This document shows, one piece after another, positions 10,400-21,254 of a stretch of DNA of 39,674 nucleotides. The notes beneath the pieces were generated by a model, which saw only the letters and a list, made by a program, of their open reading frames with translations, was not told where the DNA came from and did not search any database. Position numbers and translations under genes: made by a program. The stretch is from NCBI GenBank assembly GCA_021775915.1, contig JAJFGW010000051.1, forward strand, positions 1-39,674, written 5' to 3'. The number at the start of each line of letters is the position of its first letter. Within the stretch, counting starts at the first letter, position 1. The stretch comes from Alphaproteobacteria bacterium (GTDB lineage Bacteria; Pseudomonadota; Alphaproteobacteria; Micavibrionales; Micavibrionaceae).

Positions 10400-10779
10400 A
10401 AATAAGATTTTTAATTTTTATAGTGGCGATGATTTGTAGTGCGGGGGCTGCTGTTTTTGCCGATAGCGCAAACAGAGTTCAGGAGCAGGAATTTTTTGAA
10501 TCGCCAAGCGATATACCTTTGATGCCCGGTCTTTATGAAGTGCCGGATGAATTGGTTGTTTTTGATAAGCCGGGGGGGCGCATTATCGAATCAGTTGCGG
10601 CGTCCAAAGCTCTTGCCGGCGGTGAGATTCGTGCTTTTTATAATCAGGTGCTGCCGCAAATGGGATGGTCAAAAAGCGGGCCAAATGCTTTTATCAGGCA
10701 AGATGAATTGTTGATAATGAAGATCGAGACTCAGGATGATTTGAGCATTATCAGGTTTATGGTTTCCCCGCGTCAGTAG
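10396..10779 (+). CDS. Small exported protein of unknown function
   Basis: 127 aa with a clear signal peptide (MKIRFLIFIVAMICSAGAAVFA, cut about residue 22). The mature part of about 105 residues has MPGLYEVPDELVVFDKPGGRI followed by a helix and IRAFYNQVLPQMGW, then a strand-rich end (LLIMKIETQDDLSIIRFMVSP). It overlaps the fpg stop (ATGA), so translation is probably coupled. I have no named family for it. No lipobox Cys is seen after the signal region, so it is likely periplasmic and soluble. Confidence 0.75.
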   Translation: MKIRFLIFIVAMICSAGAAVFADSANRVQEQEFFESPSDIPLMPGLYEVPDELVVFDKPGGRIIESVAASKALAGGEIRAFYNQVLPQMGWSKSGPNAFIRQDELLIMKIETQDDLSIIRFMVSPRQ

Positions 10780-10817
10780 GTGAAGTATCTGATACAAAAA
10801 GCTTTGTACGGTTTATC

Positions 10818-10847
10818 TTGACAAGAAGGGGCGATAGAGCGTAAAAC
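10818..10847 (+). promoter_or_regulatory. Promoter for rpsT
   Basis: Consensus TTGACA at 10818-10823 with GTAAAA at 10841-10846 (17-base spacer) or TAAAAC at 10842-10847 (18). The predicted start near 10853 leaves an 85-base leader before rpsT. In that leader gcgata (10831, partly in the promoter) and tatcgc (10879) are complementary. Confidence 0.6.
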
Positions 10848-10857
10848 TCTTCGATCC

Positions 10858-10866
10858 TGTGGATAA
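10858..10866 (-). promoter_or_regulatory. Perfect DnaA box in the rpsT leader
   Basis: TGTGGATAA is the exact reverse complement of TTATCCACA, the high-affinity DnaA-binding 9-mer. It lies just downstream of the predicted rpsT start point. DnaA bound there could affect rpsT transcription, or it may be part of a dispersed origin region that continues beyond rpsT. Confidence 0.6.
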
Positions 10867-10937
10867 AAAGGGCTTCATATCGCTTATGGGAAGCGGTTTT
10901 GGGTAAATTTAATTGGTTTTAAGAGGTTAAAGAAAAA

Positions 10938-11210
10938 ATGGCTAATCACGCTTCTTCAAAGAAAAGAATTCGTAGCACCGCAAAGCGTGCTGAAGTTAAT
11001 GGTGCGCGCCGTAGTCGCATGCGTACATTTATTAAAAAGATTGAAAGTGCCATTACGGCAGGAGACGCAAAGCAGGCAAATGACGCGTTGCGTGAGGCTC
11101 AGCCTGAGATTCACCGTGGTGTGGCAAAAGGAATTCTGCATAAAAATACAGCAGCAAGAAAATTATCACGGTTGTCTGCGCGTATTAAGGCTTTGAAATC
11201 GGCCGCGTAG
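10938..11210 (+). CDS. rpsT: 30S ribosomal protein S20
   Basis: A 90-aa basic protein starting [17 protein letters not shown], typical of S20, with [17 protein letters not shown] at about 64-80. It binds 16S rRNA early in small-subunit assembly. AAGAGG lies in the region before the ATG. The gene is preceded by a consensus promoter and a DnaA box and followed by a long non-coding stretch, then dnaA. rpsT beside dnaA is a familiar arrangement in alphaproteobacteria. Confidence 0.96.
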   Translation: MANHASSKKRIRSTAKRAEVNGARRSRMRTFIKKIESAITAGDAKQANDALREAQPEIHRGVAKGILHKNTAARKLSRLSARIKALKSAA

Positions 11211-11754
11211 AGCAAACTAACTTAGTAATTCAAAAGTAAAAACAACGTCTTATTGTAATCTAAAGAAGTAATTCTTTAGATCTACAGGCGTACCCAAAAT
11301 AAAAAATTGAAAAAAAATTTCTTTTTAAATGTTCTCTGTTTGATCTTATTGCAATCATCAAAAAAACATCTTACTGTCATCTTTATCAACTGACGGGGCG
11401 AATTTTTGAAAGTTTGCTAATAATCTGGAAGTTGGAGAATAAAGCCTTTTGAAGTGACTTTTTTCTGTGTTATTTCGAGGATCGTCCTGATCCTGGTAGG
11501 TAGAGGAGTGGAGCGCGGTAGCGCTTATTAAGAAAGAGCGAAGGCTGGACTGAAATATAAACAGGCGTTGTAAATACGTCGTTCTTCAGTAAGTGCCTTT
11601 TAAAATTTAAGTTGATCCAGAAGTTTGTAGATGCACGTGTCATTGCGCGTTTGCAGCGGGTATTTTTTGCCTTTTTTAGAGGGCGGAAACGAAAGAACTT
11701 AAAAATATTTTTTAGATGACAGTTTATTTTTGAATCAGGAGTTGAAGAACCAAA
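11211..11754. other. Long non-coding rpsT-dnaA region, possible oriC
   Basis: 544 bases with no credible gene. The first part is very AT-rich, notably 11297-11333 (long A and T runs), which could serve as a DNA-unwinding element. A 10-bp perfect stem-loop lies at 11258-11281. A more GC-rich core follows, with AGGATC-GATCCT (11478-11494) and AGCGC-ggta-GCGCT (11512-11525) dyads. No perfect DnaA box was found inside; the only one nearby is at 10858-10866. Position next to dnaA-dnaN-recF-gyrB makes an origin plausible but not shown. The dnaA promoter must also lie here; I could not pick a convincing one. Confidence 0.35.
11258..11281. repeat. Perfect 10-bp inverted repeat downstream of rpsT
   Basis: ATCTAAAGAA and TTCTTTAGAT flank the loop GTAA. 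It is 47 bases after the rpsT stop and has no T-tract, so it could end or protect the rpsT mRNA or be an element of the presumed origin. Confidence 0.6.
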
Positions 11755-13197
11755 ATGACCGAAATTGCAAAACAAGGCTCTGTCGCAGCCGCCAAAGAAG
11801 AAGTCATAGAAAAAGCCATCAAGGAAGAGTCCTATGTGCCATCAAAGGAAATTAGAGATCTCTGGAAAAAGGTTCACAGTGCTATGCGCGGTGAATTCGG
11901 CGAGGCCGTATTTCGTAGCTGGCTAAAGCCTTTGACGCTGCGGGCATGTTATCACGGCGCTTTGGAAGTTTCGGTTCCTACTCGTTTTATGCGTGACTGG
12001 ATTCAAACTCATTATGCTGGCCGTATTCTGGAGATGTGTGTTGAGAAGGATCCCAATATAAAACGCTTTGAAGTTGTTGTTGTTCAAAATGCGATTCTTG
12101 CTGATGATGAGTCGGGAGAGCAGAGCAAAAAATTAAAGGCAAACGAAAACAAGAAGGAAGAAGACCCTTATAATTTATCTTCTCCTTTTGATCCGCGCTT
12201 TTCTTTTGAGGCTTTCGTTGTTGGCAAGCCGAATGCGCTGGCCCATGCTGCGGCACGTCGCGTGGTTGAGTCTCAAAATGTTCCGTTTAACCCGCTGTTC
12301 CTTTATGGCGGGGTTGGTTTGGGTAAAACCCACCTTATGCACGCTATCGGCTGGGCTATGAAGCAGCACTGGCCAGAGCGTCGCGTGATGTATATGTCGG
12401 CGGAAAAGTTCATGTATCAATTCGTCAAAGCGCTACGGACGAAAGATACCATGGGTTTCAAAGATACCTTCCGGTCTGTTGATGTGTTGATGATTGATGA
12501 TATTCAGTTCATGAGCGGCAAAGAGAGCACGCAGGAAGAGTTTTTCCATACCTTTAATGCGCTGGTTGATTTGAACAAGCAGATCATTATTTCGGCTGAT
12601 AAGTCGCCGTCTGATTTACTCGGGCTTGAAGAGCGTTTGCGTTCACGCCTCGCCTGGGGACTGGTGGCTGATATACATCCGAGCACTTATGAATTACGTC
12701 TTGGTATTGTGCAGTCCAAGCGCGAGCAGTTGCAGGCCGATATTCCTGATGCTGTGCTTGAGTTCCTGGCCTTGAAAGTGACGTCCAATATACGTGAGCT
12801 TGAAGGCGCGCTGAACCGGATTGTGGCGCATGCCGAAGTGGCCAAACAAAAAGTGACGCTGGAAACAACACAGGAAGTTCTTGTTGATCTTCTCCGTGCT
12901 CATGATCGCCGTATCACGATTGATGAAATCCAGCGTAAGGTTGCCGAGCATTACAATATCCGTATGGCGGATATGCACTCTCCGCGCCGGGCGCGGAATG
13001 TTGCGCGGCCGCGTCAGGTCGCAATGTACCTGGCCAAGCAGTTAACAGCCCGCTCCCTGCCTGAGATTGGCCGGAAGTTTGGTGGCCGTGACCACACAAC
13101 GGTCATGCACGCTGTGCGCAAAATCGAAGAGTTGATGGAAGAAGATGCGCAGATTGCACAGGACGTTGAAATCACCCGGCGCGCTCTTACCGGGTGA
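11755..13197 (+). CDS. dnaA: Chromosomal replication initiator protein DnaA
   Basis: A 480-aa AAA+ ATPase that binds DnaA boxes and opens the origin. Domain I (about 33-112) contains LWKKVHSAMRGEFGEAVFRSWLKPL. A charged, variable linker follows (114-138). Domain III has Walker A GGVGLGKTH (185-193), Walker B LMIDDI (245-250) and the arginine-rich ERLRSRLAWG (293-302). Domain IV ends with the DNA-binding signature GRDHTTVMHA (444-453). CAGGAG lies about 12 bases before the ATG. The unusual feature is an N-terminal tail of about 30 residues before domain I. It ends in an intrinsic terminator at 13244. Confidence 0.98.
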   Translation: MTEIAKQGSVAAAKEEVIEKAIKEESYVPSKEIRDLWKKVHSAMRGEFGEAVFRSWLKPLTLRACYHGALEVSVPTRFMRDWIQTHYAGRILEMCVEKDPNIKRFEVVVVQNAILADDESGEQSKKLKANENKKEEDPYNLSSPFDPRFSFEAFVVGKPNALAHAAARRVVESQNVPFNPLFLYGGVGLGKTHLMHAIGWAMKQHWPERRVMYMSAEKFMYQFVKALRTKDTMGFKDTFRSVDVLMIDDIQFMSGKESTQEEFFHTFNALVDLNKQIIISADKSPSDLLGLEERLRSRLAWGLVADIHPSTYELRLGIVQSKREQLQADIPDAVLEFLALKVTSNIRELEGALNRIVAHAEVAKQKVTLETTQEVLVDLLRAHDRRITIDEIQRKVAEHYNIRMADMHSPRRARNVARPRQVAMYLAKQLTARSLPEIGRKFGGRDHTTVMHAVRKIEELMEEDAQIAQDVEITRRALTG

Positions 13198-13203
13198 GAC
13201 TCT

Positions 13204-13243
13204 GGCAGGTTCAAGTCGGGGCAGGTTCAAGTCGGGGCAGGTT
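13204..13243. repeat. 16-bp tandem repeat after dnaA
   Basis: ggcaggttcaagtcgg occurs at 13204-13219 and 13220-13235, and a third partial copy begins at 13236 (ggcaggtt). The third copy runs into the left arm of the dnaA terminator. The repeat begins 7 bases after the dnaA stop and is non-coding. Confidence 0.95.
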
Positions 13244-13273
13244 AAATCAGGGCCGTAAGCGCCCTGATTTTTT
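13244..13273 (+). terminator. Intrinsic terminator of dnaA
   Basis: AAATCAGGGC (13244-13253) pairs perfectly with GCCCTGATTT (13261-13270) around a 7-base loop, followed by more T residues. It separates dnaA from the dnaN promoter. Confidence 0.93.
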
Positions 13274-13302
13274 CATCCTCAGGAAAAACGTAAAACACTT
13301 AT

Positions 13303-13338
13303 GAAACCGTTTGGTTTCCGCGCTTCCTGTGCTATATT
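13303..13338 (+). promoter_or_regulatory. dnaN promoter with an inverted repeat at the -35
   Basis: TTGGTT (13311-13316), 16-base spacer, TATATT (13333-13338). The perfect dyad GAAACC-gttt-GGTTTC (13303-13318) overlaps the -35 and could bind a regulator. Confidence 0.4.
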
Positions 13339-13380
13339 TTGATTCCTTACAGAATATTTATGGAACTTGGGGTAAATGCC

Positions 13381-14496
13381 ATGAAATTTACGATAGATCG
13401 CGCCGCATTGCTAAGATCACTTAATCATGTTCAGAGCGTTGTTGAACGCCGGAACACTATTCCAATACTTTCGAACGTGCTTTTAAAAGCGGAAGACGGG
13501 ACTTTGACCATGTCAACGACGGACATGGATCTTGAGGTCCATGAGTCTGTTGCTGCTGAGGTGACAGCGCCGGGGGCGACAACTGTTCCCGCTCATACAT
13601 TGCATGATATTGTGCGCAAGCTTCCCGATGATTCCAGTGTCGTTTTGAATTTAGGTGATGATGGCAACATCATGACTGTAGAAGCGGGGCGCTCTAACTT
13701 TAAGTTGAGCTGTTTGCCGGTGGCAGACTTTCCGGAAATTGCCAATGCTGATTTCCCCGTGAGCTTTTCTATTCCTGCGGCTGATCTGCGGGCGCTGATT
13801 GACCGGACTAAATTTGCGATGTCGACTGAGGAAACCCGTTATTACTTAAACGGAATTTATATCCATGAGACGGAAGTTGACGGCGCAAAAATTCTGCGGG
13901 CTGTGGCAACGGACGGTCACCGTCTGGCGCTGTTTGATATGGCTTTGCCGGAAGGGGCGAGTGGTATGCCGGGCGTTATTGTGCCGCGTAAGCTTGTCGG
14001 TGAGTTGCGTAAGTTGCTTGAAGAGGCGGCTGACACTATTCAGGTGAGTTTATCAGAAAGTAAAATCCGTTTTGCCTTTGATCATATTGTCCTGACGAGC
14101 AAGTTGATCGATGGAACATTCCCGAATTATGATCAGGTTATTCCCAAGGGCAATGACAAAATGGTTGAGGTTAATCCGAAAACTTTCAGTCAGGCCATTG
14201 ACCGTGTTTCCACTATTTCTGATGGCAAGTCACGCGCTGTGAAGGTGTCGCTGGCCGGTAATACGATGACGCTTTCTGCGAATTCGCCGGAAGCCGGTAG
14301 TGCGACGGAAGACATTGAAATTCATGGTAATGATAATATGGAGATCGGCTTTAATGCCCGGTATTTGCTCGATATTACCAGTCAGATTGAGGGCGATGGC
14401 TGCAGTCTGGCACTGGCCGATCCGGCTTCGCCAACGATTATCCGCGACACGAGTGATAATAGCGCGCTTTATGTTTTGATGCCGCTGCGGGTGTAA
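13381..14496 (+). CDS. dnaN: DNA polymerase III beta subunit (sliding clamp)
   Basis: 371 aa from ATG 13381, where MKFTIDRAALLRSLNHVQ gives the normal DnaN N-terminus. GGGG lies upstream of this ATG; an in-frame TTG at 13339 is rejected because it lies beside the -10 element. The clamp encircles DNA and tethers polymerase III and repair factors. Recognisable parts are ERRNTIPILSNVLL near 22-35, DGHRLALFD near the middle of the protein, and the C-terminal YVLMPLRV, which forms part of the partner-binding pocket. It stands between dnaA and recF, each separated by its own terminator. Confidence 0.97.
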   Translation: MKFTIDRAALLRSLNHVQSVVERRNTIPILSNVLLKAEDGTLTMSTTDMDLEVHESVAAEVTAPGATTVPAHTLHDIVRKLPDDSSVVLNLGDDGNIMTVEAGRSNFKLSCLPVADFPEIANADFPVSFSIPAADLRALIDRTKFAMSTEETRYYLNGIYIHETEVDGAKILRAVATDGHRLALFDMALPEGASGMPGVIVPRKLVGELRKLLEEAADTIQVSLSESKIRFAFDHIVLTSKLIDGTFPNYDQVIPKGNDKMVEVNPKTFSQAIDRVSTISDGKSRAVKVSLAGNTMTLSANSPEAGSATEDIEIHGNDNMEIGFNARYLLDITSQIEGDGCSLALADPASPTIIRDTSDNSALYVLMPLRV

Positions 14497-14516
14497 TTTA
14501 AAATTAATAATATTAA

Positions 14517-14547
14517 GGGGGCGCAGAGTGATCTGTGCCCTTTTTTT
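14517..14547 (+). terminator. Intrinsic terminator of dnaN
   Basis: The left arm (14517-14527, ending GGCGCAGA) pairs with TCTGTGCCCTT (14532-14542), including G-U pairs, around the loop GTGA. A run of seven T follows. Confidence 0.9.
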
Positions 14548-14601
14548 GTTTTTCTATAAATCCTTCTGTGCTCTCCTCCTGCTCTGTGGTTAAATTAAAC
14601 T

Positions 14602-15744
14602 ATGTCTTGGGTTCGGGAATTACAGCTTACAAATTTTCGCTGCTATGAGCAGGCGCGGTTAACGGATTTATCTGCCGGGCCGGTTGTGCTCTATGGCCCG
14701 AATGGCGCGGGTAAAACCAATGTACTGGAGGCCGTGTCTTTTTTGGTGCCGGGGCGCGGTTTGCGCGGGGCAAAAATTACGGAAGTGCAGAAACGTGGGG
14801 AAACGCCGCAGCCTTGGTCGGTCGCTTCCAAAGTTGAAACGCTCTATGGTGAAATGCGGCTTGGCACCGGGCGTGACCCTGCAAAAGACAAGCGAATCGT
14901 CCGGGTTAACGGTGAAACAGCCAAAGGGCAGAATGCGCTGGCGGAATATCTATCTTGTGTCTGGCTGACCCCGCAGATGGATCGTCTTTTTATTGACGCG
15001 CCCTCTGCGCGGCGGCGGTTTCTGGATCGTCTTGTTTTTGCCTTTGATCCTAGTCACTCAGGGCGCGTGACACGGTATGAGAACGCGCTGCGCCAGCGTT
15101 CCAAACTTTTACAGGGTGAAGAAAAATGTGACGAAACATGGCTTGCGGGGTTAGAGGAAACAATGGCGCAGACAGGTGTTTCTGTCGCCGCGGCGCGTCA
15201 GGAATTTGTTTCCCGCCTGCAACAGGCAAGTCAGCAATCTGATAATGCAGAGCTGTTTCCCAAGGTGCGCCTGCGGGCTGCAGGCACGATTGAAGAGCTT
15301 TTATCTCATTCCCCGGCGATTGAGGTTGAGGAAATGTTTAAATATCAGCTCCGGGAAACGCGTAAGCAGGATGCGTTAACCGGCGGCGCCGCCACCGGGC
15401 CTCACAAAAGTGACCTCGGTGTTTGGTATGCGGCGCGCGATATGCCAGCGGATCAATGCTCTACCGGGGAGCAAAAGGCGCTGTTGATTGGTATTATTTT
15501 AGCGCATAGCCGCTTGATTAATGCCGAGCGTGGCGCACCGCCAATCTTGCTTTTAGACGAGGTCGCGGCGCATCTTGATGATGGACGTCGGGGGGCGCTA
15601 CATGAAATTTTACTTTCCATGGGCGGGCAGGTCTGGCTGACGGGAACGGACAAAAAACTCTTTGATGATTTGGGGGGTAAGGCCTCTTATTTTTCCATTG
15701 AAAACAGTCACATAGAGCCGGTTCGGCAAAGGGAGGCAGCGTAG
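14602..15744 (+). CDS. recF: DNA replication and repair protein RecF
   Basis: A 380-aa SMC-like ATPase that helps load RecA at single-strand gaps with RecO and RecR. It has the N-terminal strand LQLTNFRCYE (8-17), Walker A YGPNGAGKTN (31-40), the ABC-type signature CSTGEQKALLIGIIL in the C-terminal third, and Walker B PPILLLDEVAAHLD. Length is normal. The start follows TTAAATTAAACT with no ribosome site, so initiation may be weak or leaderless; the LQLTNFR motif 8 residues in supports this ATG. It lies in the common dnaA-dnaN-recF-gyrB order. Confidence 0.95.
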   Translation: MSWVRELQLTNFRCYEQARLTDLSAGPVVLYGPNGAGKTNVLEAVSFLVPGRGLRGAKITEVQKRGETPQPWSVASKVETLYGEMRLGTGRDPAKDKRIVRVNGETAKGQNALAEYLSCVWLTPQMDRLFIDAPSARRRFLDRLVFAFDPSHSGRVTRYENALRQRSKLLQGEEKCDETWLAGLEETMAQTGVSVAAARQEFVSRLQQASQQSDNAELFPKVRLRAAGTIEELLSHSPAIEVEEMFKYQLRETRKQDALTGGAATGPHKSDLGVWYAARDMPADQCSTGEQKALLIGIILAHSRLINAERGAPPILLLDEVAAHLDDGRRGALHEILLSMGGQVWLTGTDKKLFDDLGGKASYFSIENSHIEPVRQREAA

Positions 15745-15796
15745 CGTTTTCTTCTTTGTAAAGGCGCAGTTTTAAGGTGCTTTTACGAAAGGTATA

Positions 15797-18321
<2,525 letters not shown>

Positions 18322-18332
18322 TATTTTTAAAT

Positions 18333-20108
18333 ATGACTTCTTTAGCAGAAAAATTAAGTGATGTTATTGGCGCAGTTTTTGCGGCGCATGATTTGCCTGA
18401 AACGCTTGGGCATGTAAGAGTTTCCGATCGCCCTGATTTGGCGCAATTCCAGTGTAACGGGGCGATGGCGGCGGCAAAGCTTGCCAAAAAAAATCCGCGC
18501 GAAATTGCAAATGATATTGCTGAAAAGTTAAAGGATGAGCCCGCACTCTCCAAAATCGAAATCGCCGGGCCGGGTTTTATTAACCTTAATATTACCGATG
18601 AATTTTTAGCAATGCATCTTGCCGGCATTACCGGTGATGAGCGGCTGGGCGTGGCCGCGTTTGCGTCTGAAGGTGAAGAAATTGTCGTTGATTATGGTGG
18701 AGCCAATGTCGCCAAAGCCATGCATGTAGGGCATTTGCGCCCGACAATTATCGGTGATTGTGTCAAGCGCATACTGGATTTTGCTGGATATAAGGCGTTG
18801 GGCGATGTCCATATGGGCGACTGGGGTTTGCCGATGGGGCAAATTATCAGTGAATTTGAAGAACTCAACCCGGACTGGATTTATTTTGATTCTGATATAG
18901 AGGGGCCTTATCCGGAAACCCCGCCTTTTAGTTATAGCGAACTTGAGAAAATTTATCCTGAGGCTTCTATTGCCTGTAAGGCTGATTCTGCGCGCTTGGA
19001 AAAAGCGAAGCAGGCGACCAAGGATTTGCAGGATGGCCGTCCCGGCTACCGGGCACTGTGGCAACATTTTATGGGATTATCGAAGGATAATCTAAAGCGG
19101 AATTTTGATTCTGTTGGTGTTCATTTTGAAATCTGGAAAGGGGAGGCCGACGTGAATTCCCTGATCCCTGCTGTTGAAAAAGACTTAAGGGAAAAAGGGT
19201 TGGTCGCTGAAAGCGAGGGCGCGCTTGTTGTTCCCGTTTCGGAAGAGAGTGATAAAAAGGAAATGCCGCCTCTGATGTATTATAAATCGGACGGCGCTAT
19301 GACCTATGGCACGACCGATTTGGCAACCATATATGATCGCGTTCAGCTCTATGGAGAGGCGCTTGCTAAAATAGTTTATGTTACGGACAAGCGGCAGAAT
19401 TTGCATTTTGAGCAGGTTTTCCGCGCGGCAGGCAAGGCAGGTTACGCCATCGAGGCACCGGAACTTGTCCATATTGGTTTTGGCACACTGAACGGCCCGG
19501 ACGGTAAACCGTTTAAGACGCGCGATGGCGGAGTCATGAGGTTTGACCAGCTTGTGAGTATGGCCATTGATAAAGCCATGCAGCGTTTAATGGAGGCGGA
19601 TCTTGCCGGTGACTTTGATGATTCCGAAAAGCAGAATATTGCGCATAAGGTCGGTGTCGGCGCGATTAAATTCGCGGATCTTTCCAACCAGCCTCATGTT
19701 GATTATATTTTCGATATGGATCGTATGGTTAGTTTTGAAGGAAAAACCGGGCCGTATTTACAGTATCAGGCGGTGCGGATTAAATCTCTGCTGAGAAAAG
19801 CAGAGGGTCAGGGTGATGCGCCGGGCTGTGATTTTATTATAAAAGATGAAGATAGGGCTCTGGCTTTATTGCTCACGGAAATGCCGGATGTTTTTGAGCT
19901 GGCGCTGCAGAACTACATGCCGCATCATATTTGTGAATATGCTTATAAGCTGGCGAGTGCTTTCAGTAGCTTCTATGCGAATTGTCACATCCTCTCTGAA
20001 AAAGACGAAGCGCTTAAGGCCAGCCGTCTCGCGCTTTGTGATTTATCTCGCAGGCAGCTGGAACTGACGCTTGGCTGGCTTGGCATTGAAGTGCCGGAGA
20101 GAATGTAG
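18333..20108 (+). CDS. argS: Arginyl-tRNA synthetase
   Basis: 591 aa from ATG 18333; an in-frame TTG overlapping the gyrB stop is less likely. A class I synthetase that charges tRNA-Arg. It has the ArgRS N-terminal add-on domain (about 1-110), the class I signature in VAKAMHVGHLRPTIIGD (HVGH at 131-134), GDVHMGDWGLPMGQI, and GKPFKTRDGG, the ArgRS replacement for KMSKS. The anticodon-binding DALR domain ends the protein (ANCHILSE to LGIEVPERM). It follows gyrB closely and is 2 bases from lspA, so gyrB-argS-lspA-lipoprotein is probably one operon. Confidence 0.97.
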   Translation: MTSLAEKLSDVIGAVFAAHDLPETLGHVRVSDRPDLAQFQCNGAMAAAKLAKKNPREIANDIAEKLKDEPALSKIEIAGPGFINLNITDEFLAMHLAGITGDERLGVAAFASEGEEIVVDYGGANVAKAMHVGHLRPTIIGDCVKRILDFAGYKALGDVHMGDWGLPMGQIISEFEELNPDWIYFDSDIEGPYPETPPFSYSELEKIYPEASIACKADSARLEKAKQATKDLQDGRPGYRALWQHFMGLSKDNLKRNFDSVGVHFEIWKGEADVNSLIPAVEKDLREKGLVAESEGALVVPVSEESDKKEMPPLMYYKSDGAMTYGTTDLATIYDRVQLYGEALAKIVYVTDKRQNLHFEQVFRAAGKAGYAIEAPELVHIGFGTLNGPDGKPFKTRDGGVMRFDQLVSMAIDKAMQRLMEADLAGDFDDSEKQNIAHKVGVGAIKFADLSNQPHVDYIFDMDRMVSFEGKTGPYLQYQAVRIKSLLRKAEGQGDAPGCDFIIKDEDRALALLLTEMPDVFELALQNYMPHHICEYAYKLASAFSSFYANCHILSEKDEALKASRLALCDLSRRQLELTLGWLGIEVPERM

Positions 20109-20110
20109 CG

Positions 20111-20578
20111 ATGAACAAGGCAGCCATTTTAATATCACTTGTTATTATTCTTTGTGATCAGTTTACCAAAGCGCTGGTGCTGAAATTTATAGCCGGAAAC
20201 TCTATTGCGGTTTTGCCTTTCTTTAATCTGGTGCTGGTTTGGAACCGGGGTGTTAGTTTCGGTATGTTCAGCGATAACGGCACTTATGGCGCGCTGGTGC
20301 TGATTGTTATGTCGCTTATTATTATCGGTTTTTTGATCGCCTGGCTGACAAGAATAGAGGATAAATTCCTATCCACAGCCGTTTTTGTCATTATTGCCGG
20401 GGCTCTGGGCAATGTCATTGACCGCGTGCGTTTTGGCGCAGTCATTGATTTTCTTGATTTTCATGCCTTTGATTGGCACTACCCGGCTTTTAATATTGCG
20501 GATTCAGCTATTGTTTTGGGCATTGCCTTCATCCTTTTCGATAGTATAGTCTTGGAACCGAAACGGAAGGGAACCTAG
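20111..20578 (+). CDS. lspA: Lipoprotein signal peptidase (signal peptidase II)
   Basis: A 155-aa inner-membrane aspartic protease that removes the signal peptide of prolipoproteins at the lipid-modified Cys. Four hydrophobic segments are visible (about 4-24, 58-78, 86-104, 128-148). The catalytic aspartates are Asp113 in GAVIDFLDF and Asp131 in FNIADSAI; VWNRGVSFGMF (43-53) and GALGNVIDRV (97-106) are family motifs. It is tightly spaced between argS and a gene that itself encodes a lipoprotein, one of its likely substrates. Confidence 0.97.
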   Translation: MNKAAILISLVIILCDQFTKALVLKFIAGNSIAVLPFFNLVLVWNRGVSFGMFSDNGTYGALVLIVMSLIIIGFLIAWLTRIEDKFLSTAVFVIIAGALGNVIDRVRFGAVIDFLDFHAFDWHYPAFNIADSAIVLGIAFILFDSIVLEPKRKGT

Positions 20579-20582
20579 TTTT

Positions 20583-21116
20583 ATGAAATGGCTGAGTAGC
20601 ATTACTGTTATCGCACTTTTTCCTTTGCTGGCCTTAACGGCTTGTGAAAGTGCAAAAGAGGAATTGGGTTTAACGCGGCAAGCACCGGATGAGTTTGCCG
20701 TTATTAAACGGGCACCGCTTGAAATGCCGCCTGATTACTCTCTTCGTCCCCCTCGGCCCGGTATGGCGCGTCCACAGGAAGCACAGCCGGAAAAACAGGC
20801 CAAAGCAGCTGTTTTCGGTGATGGTTCTTCGCAGCAAACGAGAACGCAGCCAGGAGGCGGTGAATCTGCCTTGTTGCAAAAGGCCGGTAGCCAGATTGCG
20901 CAGCCCGGTATCCGTGCCCGTATTGATCATGAAACGGCAGTCCTTGAACCGAAAGATAAGCCGGTGGCTGAAAAGCTTTTGGGCTGGTCAATGGGCGGTG
21001 ATGAGAAAGCGTCAGCCACGATTGTTGATGCGAAAGGAGAGGCTGAGCGTTTGAAGAAAAACGCCGATGAAGGAAAGCCGGTGACTTCAGGAGAAACGCC
21101 AACTATTGAAGAATAA
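20583..21116 (+). CDS. DUF3035-type lipoprotein (possible BamF-like)
   Basis: 177 aa with a lipoprotein signal sequence: a hydrophobic stretch then LTAC with the lipid-accepting Cys21. The following APDEFAVIKRAPLEMPPDY (34-52) and PPRPGMARPQE match the DUF3035 pattern of alphaproteobacterial lipoproteins. A lipoprotein of this kind has been linked to the outer-membrane BAM assembly complex in Caulobacter under the name BamF; I am not certain this is the same protein. The rest is low-complexity, rich in Q, G and K. It follows lspA after 4 bases. Confidence 0.75.
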   Translation: MKWLSSITVIALFPLLALTACESAKEELGLTRQAPDEFAVIKRAPLEMPPDYSLRPPRPGMARPQEAQPEKQAKAAVFGDGSSQQTRTQPGGGESALLQKAGSQIAQPGIRARIDHETAVLEPKDKPVAEKLLGWSMGGDEKASATIVDAKGEAERLKKNADEGKPVTSGETPTIEE

Positions 21117-21144
21117 ATTTTTTTTCTGGCTTTCACTGTATTCT

Positions 21145-21162
21145 TGCGCTATATAATGCGCA
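21145..21162 (+). promoter_or_regulatory. secE promoter -10 inside a dyad
   Basis: TATAAT (21152-21157) is framed by TGCGC (21145-21149) and GCGCA (21158-21162), a perfect 5-bp dyad. A weak -35 (CTTTCA, 21130) is 16 bases upstream. It would start the secE-nusG-rplK-rplA transcript with a leader of about 90 bases. The dyad could be an operator. Confidence 0.45.
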
Positions 21163-21254
21163 TTCCCTGACAATAAGGAACGTAATTAACCGGCAACCCC
21201 GCGCTACGAACCTTTGGTCAAAAAGAATTAAAAGCCTAATGGAGAGGTAGAAAA

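Noticed and set aside
13339-13380. Upstream TTG start for dnaN
   Set aside because: It would place the start beside the -10 element, and the family N-terminus begins at ATG 13381.
20369-20377. Near DnaA box CTATCCACA
   Set aside because: One mismatch and located within lspA coding sequence, far from the presumed origin; likely chance.
21117-21254. tRNA-Trp gene before secE
   Set aside because: No cloverleaf, T-loop or CCA-like end can be folded in this interval; it holds only promoter-like sequence.
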